The position numbers and the translations under genes were made by a program. A model generated the notes under the pieces. The model searched no databases and was not told the origin of the DNA. It saw only the letters and a program-made list of their open reading frames with translations. 64,000 bases of DNA from Ruminococcus sp. (lineage in GTDB: Bacteria; Bacillota; Clostridia; Oscillospirales; Ruminococcaceae): NCBI GenBank assembly GCA_017471405.1, contig JAFUTK010000054.1, positions 1-64,000 of the forward strand. The letters run 5' to 3'. Below, piece by piece: positions 41,045 to 49,623 of the stretch (position 1 is the stretch's first letter; each line of letters begins with the position of its first letter).

Positions 41045-42709
41045 ATGTCATCAGTCGGGAAGAGACTGAAGGTCCTTCTGTCAGCACTTGTGCTGATCGC
41101 GGCCCTTATTTGTACGGGCTTTGCGGGCAGCATCAGGGCATTCGCCGCAGTGGATTATTACGCCACCTGGGACGATTACGTTGCCGCCGGCGGAGCCACC
41201 GAGACCTGGAACGATAAGGCTAACGCCATCGACGCGGTAGTTGAGGCCTGTATCGCTATGTACCGTCAAGGAGATCAGGACGGCGCATATCAGGCAGCGC
41301 TGGCAATATACAATTTCTACTATGAGACTTCCGGCTTCGAGCGGAAGGTCAACGGCTACTCCGGAGCGGAGGTCAGCAAGGCTGAGCTCCAGTTCAAGAC
41401 CTGCCGCAAGGCGGTCAAGAAGGGTCAGCCGGAGGATGAGGTTGTAAACAACTTCATTGAGCTGAGCACCATACTCCACACACAGGCCAACTACCTTGAC
41501 GGCATTGATGAGCCGGGAGTAAGCGGGCTGAACCTTGACGGCAGCGCCGAGACGGACACAAGCACCGACTCACAGCAGTCCGGCGACACAGATTCAAAGG
41601 CAGATACCTCATCGTCTACGACTACAACCCCTAAGTCCACCGGCAGGAGCAGCGAGATGCTCACCTTCCTTTCCTGCTTCGGAATAATCCTCCGCGAGGG
41701 ACTTGAAGCGATACTGGTAGTGGGCGCGATAATCGCCTATCTGGTCAAGTCCGGCAACAAGGACAAGCTCAAGGCAGTGTACCTCGGCTGTATCCTCGCC
41801 ATCGGCGCCAGCTTCTTAAGTGCCTGGCTGCTGGAGGTACTTAAATTCGCCAACACCGAAAATCAGGAGATAATCGAGGGTGTTACGGCGCTCATCGCAG
41901 TCATCGTTCTCTTCTACGTCAGCAACTGGATGGTTTCCAAGGCGGAGGCAGAGGCGTGGACTAAGTACATCGACGACCAAGTAAAGGTTTCGGCAGAGAC
42001 CGGCAGCGTGTTCACGCTGGGCTTCACAGCATTCCTTGCAGTGTTCCGTGAGGGCGCAGAGGTCATACTCTTCTACCAGCCCCTCATCAATGAGGAGGGC
42101 AGCGGAAAGTACGTCTGGGGCGGCTTCGGCCTCGGCTGCGTGGTACTGGTGTTCGTATTCCTGGCGATACGTTTCTTAAGCGTAAAGCTCCCCATCAGGC
42201 CCTTCTTCCTGGGCACAAGCATACTGATGTTCATTATGTCGGTATCCTTCCTGGGCTCGGGCATCAAGGAGCTCATCGAGGGCGACGTCATCGACATGAC
42301 CTCTCCCGAGTGGCTGCAGGAGCTTATCCCCTTCAACGACACGCTGGACGTTCTGGGCATCTACCCCGTACTCCAGACCCTTATCCCTCAGCTGATACTC
42401 ATTCTCATCACTGTGATGATATTCGTTATCCAGAAGTGGAAGCGTGACAACCGGGTTGAGTGCGGCATCATCGCAATGATATTCGGAGCTGTGGGACTGC
42501 ACAAGTTCTACAGAGGCCAGTACGGCAGAGGGCTTCTCTACATTGTATTCTGCTGGACGTTTATCCCGGCAATAGTCGGAGTGCTGGAGGGCATCCACTA
42601 CCTGACAGAGACCGACGAGCAGTACAAAGAAGAGCTGGCTCCCAAGCCGAGAAAGCCCCGCACGCCTAAAGAGAAAAAGCGAAAGGCAAAGGCAGAGGCA
42701 AAAGCATAA
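41045..42709 (+). CDS. FTR1-family iron permease with C-terminal TM2 domain
   Basis: 554 residues. A signal peptide (1-34) and an outside helical domain (35-160) with a Ser/Thr linker precede a seven-helix permease. Both FTR1 iron motifs are present, REGLE (in ILREGLEAILVVG) and REGAE (in VFREGAEVILF). A TM2 domain (GAVGLHKFYRGQYGRGLLYI) and a Lys-rich end are fused at the C-terminus, unusual for the family. It should carry iron from the P19 protein inward. The ATG at 41045 follows AAAGGAGG; further upstream in-frame codons lie inside operators 2 and 3 and are rejected. Confidence 0.93.
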   Translation: MSSVGKRLKVLLSALVLIAALICTGFAGSIRAFAAVDYYATWDDYVAAGGATETWNDKANAIDAVVEACIAMYRQGDQDGAYQAALAIYNFYYETSGFERKVNGYSGAEVSKAELQFKTCRKAVKKGQPEDEVVNNFIELSTILHTQANYLDGIDEPGVSGLNLDGSAETDTSTDSQQSGDTDSKADTSSSTTTTPKSTGRSSEMLTFLSCFGIILREGLEAILVVGAIIAYLVKSGNKDKLKAVYLGCILAIGASFLSAWLLEVLKFANTENQEIIEGVTALIAVIVLFYVSNWMVSKAEAEAWTKYIDDQVKVSAETGSVFTLGFTAFLAVFREGAEVILFYQPLINEEGSGKYVWGGFGLGCVVLVFVFLAIRFLSVKLPIRPFFLGTSILMFIMSVSFLGSGIKELIEGDVIDMTSPEWLQELIPFNDTLDVLGIYPVLQTLIPQLILILITVMIFVIQKWKRDNRVECGIIAMIFGAVGLHKFYRGQYGRGLLYIVFCWTFIPAIVGVLEGIHYLTETDEQYKEELAPKPRKPRTPKEKKRKAKAEAKA

Positions 42710-42800
42710 CAAAGGCTTTATTTTCCCGGGCGACCGGGTCATATAAAGAGACGGAGGAAACGCCTCCGTTCAAGGGTAAAATTCAAAGGAGGAAATCACT

Positions 42801-43460
42801 ATGGCAAAGAAGAACCTTATCGCTCTTACACTTGCAGCCTGCGCAGCACTTTCCATGGCAGCCTGCGGCGATACAGATTCCAGCAGCAAAGCAGCAGACG
42901 CTTCCAAGACCGATGCTGCCAGCACAAACGATTCGGCAGAGGCTACATCTGCTGATGTAAAGGACAGCGACGCTAACGCTGATGACGGCGGCTTCACCGA
43001 GTACCCCATCTTTGAGGACGAGGAAGTAGGCTTTCTGAACGTATCGGCTGTTTATTTCCAGCCCGTTCCTATGACTGACGGCAACGGCATCGAGGACTAC
43101 AACATTCACCTTGAGGCTGATATCTCCGCTTTGGAGAATGACCTCGGCTTCGGCACCGGTGACTGGGTTCCTTACCTCACTGTTGACTACAAGGTAACCG
43201 CTTCCGACGGAAACGTTGCAGCAGAGGGAACCTTCATGCCCATGAGCGCTTCTGACGGTCCTCACTACGGCGCTAACATCAAGCTGGATCAGGCTGACAC
43301 CTACAGCGTAGAGTTCCAGATCCACAGCCCTGCTGAGAAGAACTATCTGCTCCACACCGACGCAGAGACCGGCCCGGGAGGAAACTGGGACGAGTTCTTC
43401 AAGGACGGCAACCTGAAGGTAACCTACGACGGCTGGAAGTACGCTCCTCAGGAGTGGTAA
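42801..43460 (+). CDS. P19/Tp34-family iron-binding lipoprotein
   Basis: 219 residues. Lipobox SMAAC (Cys22), then a Ser/Asp-rich spacer, and a P19-type beta-sandwich from about residue 65: VYFQPVPM, EADI, GPHYGANIKL and a final WKYAPQEW. P19 proteins bind Cu and Fe(II) at Met, Glu and His residues and hand iron to FTR1. Here it would sit on the outer face of the membrane. AAAGGAGG precedes the ATG. A small ACGGAGG/CCTCCGT stem (42752-42771) lies in the gap before it. Confidence 0.9.
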   Translation: MAKKNLIALTLAACAALSMAACGDTDSSSKAADASKTDAASTNDSAEATSADVKDSDANADDGGFTEYPIFEDEEVGFLNVSAVYFQPVPMTDGNGIEDYNIHLEADISALENDLGFGTGDWVPYLTVDYKVTASDGNVAAEGTFMPMSASDGPHYGANIKLDQADTYSVEFQIHSPAEKNYLLHTDAETGPGGNWDEFFKDGNLKVTYDGWKYAPQEW

Positions 43461-43494
43461 TCCCAACTTAAAAACGAATACACGAATGCGCTTT

Positions 43495-43529
43495 GCACGA
43501 AAAATGCACTGCGCATTTTGTGCGTTTTT
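43495..43529 (+). terminator. Internal stem-loop with T-run (partial terminator)
   Basis: GCAC-GAAAAATGC pairs with GCATTTT-GTGC around a short loop, followed by GTTTTT. It may make the permease and P19 more abundant than the later genes. Confidence 0.6.
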
Positions 43530-43588
43530 GAAGTGCTGCCCGGGACTGTCCGGAGCAAAAACTCCAAAACAAAAGAGAGGTCATTTTC

Positions 43589-44878
43589 TTGCTTAAATAC
43601 TTTACAATGACAGTGGACGCGCTGGTGATCTGCGCGGTGCTGGTGGGAATGCTGAGGGCCTACATAGCTCTCACCTGCGGTAAGGCTGGGAGAATAATAT
43701 CGAACTGCGGCGCAGGCCTCGGGCTTATCCTTGCGGGGATAATGTCCTATATGAAGAACCGTACCGCCAAGATAGACACCTCGATGTGGAATTACAGGAT
43801 ATTCATTTTCGCCCTTTCGGTGCTGGCAGCGTTTATAGCGTTCGCGCTGGTGAAAAGGCTGGTGCCTGTGTTCAGAAAGAAGGGCAAGCCCGCTCTGACA
43901 GGGGATATCGTCCTCTCGCTGACGGCGGCGCTGCTCATCGCGGCGCTGATGCTTTACGCTCTGCCCGATGTGCTGGCCTATCCCTACACTATCCTACTGA
44001 CCGACCAGACTGCGCTCTCCACAGACTATCTGTTCAAGCTTATAGGTATTATCTTGGGTGTCGTATTTATGCTGCTGCTGGAGATGGCGGCCTTCCGCGG
44101 AGTGCAGAGGCTGGGTCACTGGCAGGCATTTACAGTCGTTGTGGCTGCCCTTGTCATCAACGGACTGCGTCAGGCGGCGGGCATTATCAGGATAATGTTC
44201 AACAAGCGCATGATACTCCCCACCGACGAGCACTACGACGATTACTTCGAGATAATCAGATTTTCCTCCAACAATGATATATGGTTCGTTTACGGCGTGC
44301 TGGCAGTGCTGGCGGCAGTGCCGGTGATAATATGGATAAAGAGCTTCCGGGCAAAGGAGCCCTACAGCAACCCCGCCGAGAAGAGAAAGATACGCAAGAA
44401 GTGGAAGGTCAACCGCCGCTGGGCAAACCTTGCGGTGTGCTGCATAGCGATGATGCTCCTGAGCATATTCGTTATTGAGCCCTGCACCAACCGCCCCGTT
44501 GAGCTCTCCCCCGTAGAGGACACCACAGTTGACGGCGACAACATCATAGTCAGCTTCGACCAGGTGGACGACGGACACCTCCATCGCTTCGGCTATACCA
44601 CTCCTGCCGGCAAGCATACCCGCTTCATCGTCATACAGAAGCCCGGCTCCTCCGGCTACGGCCTGGGTCTGGACGCCTGCGATATCTGCGGCGAGACTGG
44701 CTACTATGAGCGTGACGGCCAGGTGGTCTGCAAGCTCTGCGATGTTGTTATGAACATCAACACCATTGGCTTCCCGGGAGGCTGCAACCCCATAGTTATC
44801 GAATACAGCATTCAGGACGGAAAGATAATCGTTCCCGTCAGGGAGCTGATAGAGCACGAAAACGTGTTCAAGTCTTAA
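43589..44878 (+). CDS. DUF2318 membrane Fe-S-type protein
   Basis: 429 residues. About eight membrane helices (1-300) are followed by a DUF2318 domain with FDQVDDGHLHRFGY, DACDICGETGYYERDGQVVCKLCDVVMN and GGCNPI. The paired CxxC sites suggest a metal or Fe-S centre outside the cell. The start is TTG with AGAGAGG upstream. It matches the third gene of the Campylobacter p19 operon (Cj1660) by order and family. A role in iron oxidation or reduction next to FTR1 is plausible. Confidence 0.88.
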   Translation: MLKYFTMTVDALVICAVLVGMLRAYIALTCGKAGRIISNCGAGLGLILAGIMSYMKNRTAKIDTSMWNYRIFIFALSVLAAFIAFALVKRLVPVFRKKGKPALTGDIVLSLTAALLIAALMLYALPDVLAYPYTILLTDQTALSTDYLFKLIGIILGVVFMLLLEMAAFRGVQRLGHWQAFTVVVAALVINGLRQAAGIIRIMFNKRMILPTDEHYDDYFEIIRFSSNNDIWFVYGVLAVLAAVPVIIWIKSFRAKEPYSNPAEKRKIRKKWKVNRRWANLAVCCIAMMLLSIFVIEPCTNRPVELSPVEDTTVDGDNIIVSFDQVDDGHLHRFGYTTPAGKHTRFIVIQKPGSSGYGLGLDACDICGETGYYERDGQVVCKLCDVVMNINTIGFPGGCNPIVIEYSIQDGKIIVPVRELIEHENVFKS

Positions 44879-44898
44879 AGGCTGTTAGGAGGATAGAT

Positions 44899-46191
44899 AT
44901 GTTCGGCAGAATGATACGCGGAACATTGTTCAGGCAATGGAAAAAGATGCTGATGATAGCATTTACTATAGCGCTGGGTGCCTCCCTCGCCTCGGCTATG
45001 CTGAGCGTAATGCTCGACGTAGGCGACAAGGTAAATCAGGAGCTTAAGACCTACGGCGCGAATATCAAGGTGGTGCCCAAGCAGTCATCGGTAGTAAGCG
45101 GGCTTTACGAGGTGGAGGACGGCTCCGCCGGCGCCTACCTTAAAGAGGACGAGCTGGGAAAGATAAAGACAATCTTCTGGACCTACAACATCGTTGACTA
45201 CGCCCCCTTCGTAAACGTGGACGCCAAGCTCTCGGACGGCAGCGAGGTAACGGTAGTCGGCAGCTGGTTCGACCACTTTATGGAGCTGCCCACCGGTGAA
45301 AAGCTCAACGCCGGAATGGAGAGCATGAGAAGCTGGTGGGAGATAACCTCCGGCAGCTGGCTCAACGAGCAGACAAGCGGCTCTGTTTCCGGTCAGGCAA
45401 TGGTAGGAACGGAGCTGGCGGAAAAGCAGGGGCTTAAGGTGGGAGATAAATTCTCCCTCACCGGTGAGAGCTCCTCAGCAGAATACACCGTTGCGTGCAT
45501 CTTTGATTCCGGCGGCGAGGAGGACAGCCAGATATTTATCCAGTTGGACTCTGCACAGGCGCTGGGCGGCCTTGACGGCAAGGTGGACTCCATAGAGGTC
45601 AGCGCCCTTACCACCCCCGATAACGAGCTGGCGGAGCGCGCCGCCAAGGAGGGCCCCACCTCTCTGACGGTAGCACAGTATGAGCTTTGGTACTGCACCG
45701 CCTACGCTTCCTCTATCTGCTGGCAGATACAGGAGGTAATCACCGACTGCGTCGCCTCGCCTGTTCGGCAGGTGGCCGACTCAGAGGGCGAGATACTTAA
45801 CAAGACAGAGCTGCTGATGATACTCATTACCATTCTGAGCCTTATCGGTGCGGCGCTGGGAATATGCAACCTCGTTACCGCCAGCGTAATGGAAAGAAGT
45901 CAGGAGATAGGCCTGATGAAGGCCATCGGCGCCTACAACGGCTCGGTGTCGCTGCTGCTGCTGACGGAGATATTCATAACCGCCATAATAGGCGGCGTTG
46001 CAGGCTTCTTTGCAGGCTTCGGCTTTGCGCAGATAATCGGACATTCGGTGTTCGGCTCGGCTATCACCTTAAGACCTATGGTAATACCGCTGGTAGCGGT
46101 GCTGGTGGTAGTGGTAACGCTCATCGGCTGCATACCTGCCATCAGGATGCTGCTGAGGCTTCGCCCCACAGAAGTACTTCACGGCAGATAA
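44899..46191 (+). CDS. FtsX/MacB-type ABC permease
   Basis: 430 residues: an N-terminal helix (about 17-40), a large outside domain, and three C-terminal helices around ILSLIGAALGICNLVTASVMERSQEIGLMKAIGA-type FtsX motif. It pairs with the next permease and the ATPase at 47393. Such MacB-like pumps move or mechanically act on outside proteins. In Campylobacter the equivalents are Cj1661-Cj1662. AGGAGG lies before the ATG. Confidence 0.92.
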   Translation: MFGRMIRGTLFRQWKKMLMIAFTIALGASLASAMLSVMLDVGDKVNQELKTYGANIKVVPKQSSVVSGLYEVEDGSAGAYLKEDELGKIKTIFWTYNIVDYAPFVNVDAKLSDGSEVTVVGSWFDHFMELPTGEKLNAGMESMRSWWEITSGSWLNEQTSGSVSGQAMVGTELAEKQGLKVGDKFSLTGESSSAEYTVACIFDSGGEEDSQIFIQLDSAQALGGLDGKVDSIEVSALTTPDNELAERAAKEGPTSLTVAQYELWYCTAYASSICWQIQEVITDCVASPVRQVADSEGEILNKTELLMILITILSLIGAALGICNLVTASVMERSQEIGLMKAIGAYNGSVSLLLLTEIFITAIIGGVAGFFAGFGFAQIIGHSVFGSAITLRPMVIPLVAVLVVVVTLIGCIPAIRMLLRLRPTEVLHGR

Positions 46192-46206
46192 TACGGAGGG
46201 ATAGAG

Positions 46207-47373
46207 ATGATAAAGAAAAGAAGAATGTTCTTCCGTATGATATTCGCCTCGCTGATGAGGCGGCGCTCCAGAATGATAGTGGCGCTGCTTTCTATCGCAA
46301 TTGGCGCGACGATACTTTCGGGCCTCGTTTCCATCTACTATGACGTCCCCAGACAGATGGGAGCGGAGTTCAGAAACTACGGAGCAAATATGATACTTAC
46401 CGGAAGGGACGGCAGCTTTACGAATACAAACATCGCGGCGGCGAAGGGCGTTATACCCTCTAATGAGCTGGTGGGCGCTGCACCCTACCGCTATGAGAAC
46501 GTCAGGATAAGAGAAAAGCCGGTGGTCGCCGCAGGCACAGACCCCGCAGGCGTTAAGGCCACCAGCCCCTACTGGCTCATAAACGACGGCGAATGGTTCG
46601 AGAAGAGCGGCGAGCTCCTTGTGGGAGCCAACATCGCCGATGCCTTCCGCCTCAAAGCCGGGGATAAGATTGAGGTAAGCTACACCCCCGAATCCCAGCA
46701 GGCAGCCGCCGCCGACAACCAGGTGGTGGAGGATAATTTCCGGGAATTCACCATATCCGGCATACTAAAGACCGGCGGCTCGGAGGAGGATTACGTCTAT
46801 ATGCCTATGAGCGACCTTGAAGAGCTCACCGGCATATCCGACAAGATAGACCTGACCGAATTGAGCGTCTCTGCCACCTCCGACAAGCTCAAGGATTACG
46901 CTTCTGAGATAGACAGCGTGGTTCCCGCAGTGAACGCCAGCCTCGTCAAGAGAGTAACGGCATCGGAGGCAACGGTGCTGACAAAGCTTCAGGCATTGGT
47001 GCTGCTGGTAACAGTAGTCGTTCTGGCGCTGACCATGATATGCGTCGCCACCACAATGACCGCAGTTGTAGCCGAGCGGAGAAAAGAGATTGGCCTGCGC
47101 AAGGCCATAGGCGCCTCCGACGGCAGCATCATCAAGGAGTTTATGGGCGAGAGCATGCTGCTGGGACTTTTCGGCGGCATTATCGGCTCGGTGCTGGGAT
47201 ATGTTTTCGCCCAGCAGGTGAGCATACACGTTTTCTCGAGCTCCATATCCTTCCGGCCGCTGCTGGTGCCGATAACCATTATCGTTTCCATTCTGGTAAC
47301 GGGAGTATCCAGCCTTATGCCCATCAGGAGCGCAACAGATATAGACCCCGCGCTGGTGCTCAAGGGCGAATGA
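46207..47373 (+). CDS. FtsX/MacB-type ABC permease, second subunit
   Basis: 388 residues with the same plan as the previous gene: one N-terminal helix (about 20-42), an outside MacB-PCD domain, and three C-terminal helices with AERRKEIGLRKAIGASDGSI. Two different permeases with one ATPase indicate a heterodimer. It begins 15 bases after the first. Confidence 0.93.
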   Translation: MIKKRRMFFRMIFASLMRRRSRMIVALLSIAIGATILSGLVSIYYDVPRQMGAEFRNYGANMILTGRDGSFTNTNIAAAKGVIPSNELVGAAPYRYENVRIREKPVVAAGTDPAGVKATSPYWLINDGEWFEKSGELLVGANIADAFRLKAGDKIEVSYTPESQQAAAADNQVVEDNFREFTISGILKTGGSEEDYVYMPMSDLEELTGISDKIDLTELSVSATSDKLKDYASEIDSVVPAVNASLVKRVTASEATVLTKLQALVLLVTVVVLALTMICVATTMTAVVAERRKEIGLRKAIGASDGSIIKEFMGESMLLGLFGGIIGSVLGYVFAQQVSIHVFSSSISFRPLLVPITIIVSILVTGVSSLMPIRSATDIDPALVLKGE

Positions 47374-47392
47374 CAAAGGAGGAAGCAATACA

Positions 47393-48097
47393 ATGAGTTT
47401 ACTTGAACTGAAAAACGTTTATAAGATATACGGCGAGCTTCACGCCCTTGATGACGTGAGCCTTAAAGTCGAGAAGGGCGAATGGGTTTCCATAATGGGG
47501 CCCTCCGGATCCGGCAAGAGCACGATGATGAACATCATCGGCTGTATGGATAAGCCCACCAAGGGCGAGGTGCTCCTTGACGGAGTTGATATCTCCAAGG
47601 AGAGCTCGAAGAACCTGACCACTATCCGCCGGGACAAGATAGGCCTTATCTTCCAGCAGTTCCACCTTGTAAATTATCTGACGGCTGTGGAGAACGTAAT
47701 GCTGGCGCAGTATTACCACTCTATCCCCGACGAGAAGGAGGCGCTGGAGGCGCTGGAGCGCGTGGGCCTTGCGGACAGAGCAAGGCATCTGCCCAGCCAG
47801 CTTTCCGGCGGCGAGCAGCAGAGAGTCTGCGTGGCGAGGGCACTTATCAACTACCCGGAAATAATCCTTGCCGACGAGCCCACCGGAAACCTTGACGAGG
47901 CCAACGAGGAGATAGTAGTAGACCTGTTCCACAAGCTCCACGACGACGGCACCACCCTGATAGTGGTCACCCACGACCCGGAGGTGGCAGAGGTCGCACA
48001 GCGCACACTGGTGCTGCGCAGCGGCAAGTTCTCTAAGGAGATAGTCAACGAGAACTTCACCGGCAAGATAAGGTTCGGGGACAACAACCCCATCTGA
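47393..48097 (+). CDS. ABC transporter ATPase (LolD/MacB type)
   Basis: 234 residues, complete. Walker A GPSGSGKST (36-44), Q-loop LIFQQFHLV, signature LSGGEQQR, Walker B ILADEPTGNLD and the H-loop VVTHD. It energises the two permeases just upstream. It corresponds to Cj1663 in the Campylobacter p19 operon. AAAGGAGG precedes the ATG. Confidence 0.95.
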   Translation: MSLLELKNVYKIYGELHALDDVSLKVEKGEWVSIMGPSGSGKSTMMNIIGCMDKPTKGEVLLDGVDISKESSKNLTTIRRDKIGLIFQQFHLVNYLTAVENVMLAQYYHSIPDEKEALEALERVGLADRARHLPSQLSGGEQQRVCVARALINYPEIILADEPTGNLDEANEEIVVDLFHKLHDDGTTLIVVTHDPEVAEVAQRTLVLRSGKFSKEIVNENFTGKIRFGDNNPI

Positions 48098-48108
48098 GGA
48101 GGATATCT

Positions 48109-48549
48109 ATGAGAATAAAAGCAGCACTGCTGGCAGCCCTTGCTCTGACCCTTTCCCTTTCCGGCTGCGGCAGTAAGACCTATAAGGACGGCACCTACAC
48201 CGGCAGGAGCGCCGAGTACATCAACGAGGACGAGAATGACCTGGCCGGTAACGGCTACGGCATCGCCGAGATAACAATCGAGGGTGGCAAGATAACCGCC
48301 TGCACCTTCACCACCTACGAGCTGGACGGCACCGTCAAGGATGAGGACTACGGCAAGGAGGGCGGCGAGATAAAGAATCGCGATTTCTACAACAAGGCTC
48401 AGAAGGCAAGAGCCGCCTGCGCGGTCTATGCCGAGGAGCTGGTGAAGAAGGGCTCCGCACAGGAGGTCGATGCCGTCAGCGGTGCAACCGTCAACTACAA
48501 CGAATTTCTGGAGGCTGTCGGCGCGGCACTGGCGCAGGCAGAGGAATAA
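48109..48549 (+). CDS. FMN-binding lipoprotein with flavinylation motif
   Basis: 146 residues. Lipobox LSLSGC gives Cys20. An FMN-bind domain (25-140) contains YKDGTYTG and the flavin-transferase target DAVSGAT (121-127), where Thr127 would carry FMN through a phosphoester bond. It acts on the outside of the membrane as a one-electron carrier. ApbE, needed for the attachment, is not in the window. In the Campylobacter operon this position holds thioredoxin-like genes, so the flavin protein may be the local redox partner for iron. Confidence 0.93.
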   Translation: MRIKAALLAALALTLSLSGCGSKTYKDGTYTGRSAEYINEDENDLAGNGYGIAEITIEGGKITACTFTTYELDGTVKDEDYGKEGGEIKNRDFYNKAQKARAACAVYAEELVKKGSAQEVDAVSGATVNYNEFLEAVGAALAQAEE

Positions 48550-48552
48550 GCG

Positions 48553-49068
48553 GTGAGAGCCCTGCGGCACACCCTGACCGTCGCTGCGCTGCTGTTTCTG
48601 ATGCTGGGGCTGCCCTACCTCACCTCCGACCACTTCAAGGCGGTCATTAGCGGTGAGGCGGCGGACGCTGTCACCTCCGCTACCACAGCGGTGGACGCTC
48701 CCTCCGGGGAGTTTCTGGTGCTCATCAACCGGGATAAGCACACAAACAGCGAAAACCTCGCCCTCTGGCACGATTTCTTTGAGGGGAGAGATTTCTCCTT
48801 TGTGTTTGAGGATATAGTTTGCACCGTTTCCTCCGGCGACCCTGCCGGGCTGGAAATGGCCCGTAGCTTTCAGTCCCGTCTGCCGGAAAATCAGATGAAG
48901 ATAAAGACCGAGGACGGCGTTCTGATGCTCTCAAAGGCAGACTCCGGCAAGTTCGATATCATCATCATCTCATCGGAGCTGGCTGAGGCTATGGGAGCCG
49001 GAACGGTATACACAGGCAGCAGGGTGGACGTCATCAGAGTAAAAGGAGAGCACAATGAGGAAGCTTAA
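48553..49068 (+). CDS. Membrane-anchored protein with DAVTSAT motif
   Basis: 171 residues, no family recognised. An N-terminal anchor helix (5-24) is followed closely by DAVTSATT (38-45), which fits the relaxed ApbE target pattern D-x-x-(S/T)-(G/S)-A-(T/S). The rest (52-165) looks like a compact alpha/beta domain with FLVLINRD and FDIIIISSEL strands. GTG start. It lies three bases after the FMN lipoprotein and overlaps the cytochrome gene by 14 bases. It may be a second flavin-bearing or flavin-handling component; a substrate-binding protein is an alternative. Confidence 0.75.
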   Translation: MRALRHTLTVAALLFLMLGLPYLTSDHFKAVISGEAADAVTSATTAVDAPSGEFLVLINRDKHTNSENLALWHDFFEGRDFSFVFEDIVCTVSSGDPAGLEMARSFQSRLPENQMKIKTEDGVLMLSKADSGKFDIIIISSELAEAMGAGTVYTGSRVDVIRVKGEHNEEA

Positions 49069-49606
49069 CGCTGTTCTGGCAATGGGGATAACCGCACTGT
49101 TCCTTGTTCACGCCATCACCGGCGCATTTCAGCTAATGGGTGTGATGAGCGGGGGCTCGGCATTTCTGTCTGTACTCTCCTGGGTGATGCTGGGTCTTAT
49201 TGTCCTGCACGTCATCATCAGTGTCAAGCTGACGGTGGATACTGTTGTTGCAATTAAACGTGCAAAGGCCTCCTACTTCAAGGAGAACAAGCTGTTCTGG
49301 ATAAGGCGCATAAGCGGGCTGGCGGTGATGCTTTTCATCGTCTGCCACGTTGTCATTTTTATGGGCAGGAACGAGGACGGCGCTTACCGCCTCGCTCTCT
49401 TTGAGGGGGTACAGCTTGCCACGCAGATACTTCTGGTGCTGTCGCTGGCGCTGCATATCCTCTCGAATATCCGCCCGCTGATGCTGGCGCTGGGGGTCAA
49501 GAGCTTTAAGGACGCACTGATAGACGCTATGCTGGTGCTGTCGGTGATAATGCTGTTTGCCGGAGCGGGCTTTGCCATCTACTGGCTGCGCTGGAACGTG
49601 TTCTGA
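49055..49606 (+). CDS. Membrane cytochrome b-like protein (SdhC/FrdC type)
   Basis: 183 residues in about five membrane helices. Four His lie in or at helices (His19, 52, 98, 134), enough to bind two b-type hemes as in the fumarate reductase cytochrome of Wolinella-type enzymes. FMGRNEDGAY lies in a loop. The flavoprotein and iron-sulfur genes follow directly, so this is taken as the membrane anchor of a fumarate-reductase-like complex that exchanges electrons with quinone or with an outside acceptor. Confidence 0.85.
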   Translation: MRKLNAVLAMGITALFLVHAITGAFQLMGVMSGGSAFLSVLSWVMLGLIVLHVIISVKLTVDTVVAIKRAKASYFKENKLFWIRRISGLAVMLFIVCHVVIFMGRNEDGAYRLALFEGVQLATQILLVLSLALHILSNIRPLMLALGVKSFKDALIDAMLVLSVIMLFAGAGFAIYWLRWNVF

Positions 49607-49623
49607 AAAAGGGGTGAGTAGCA

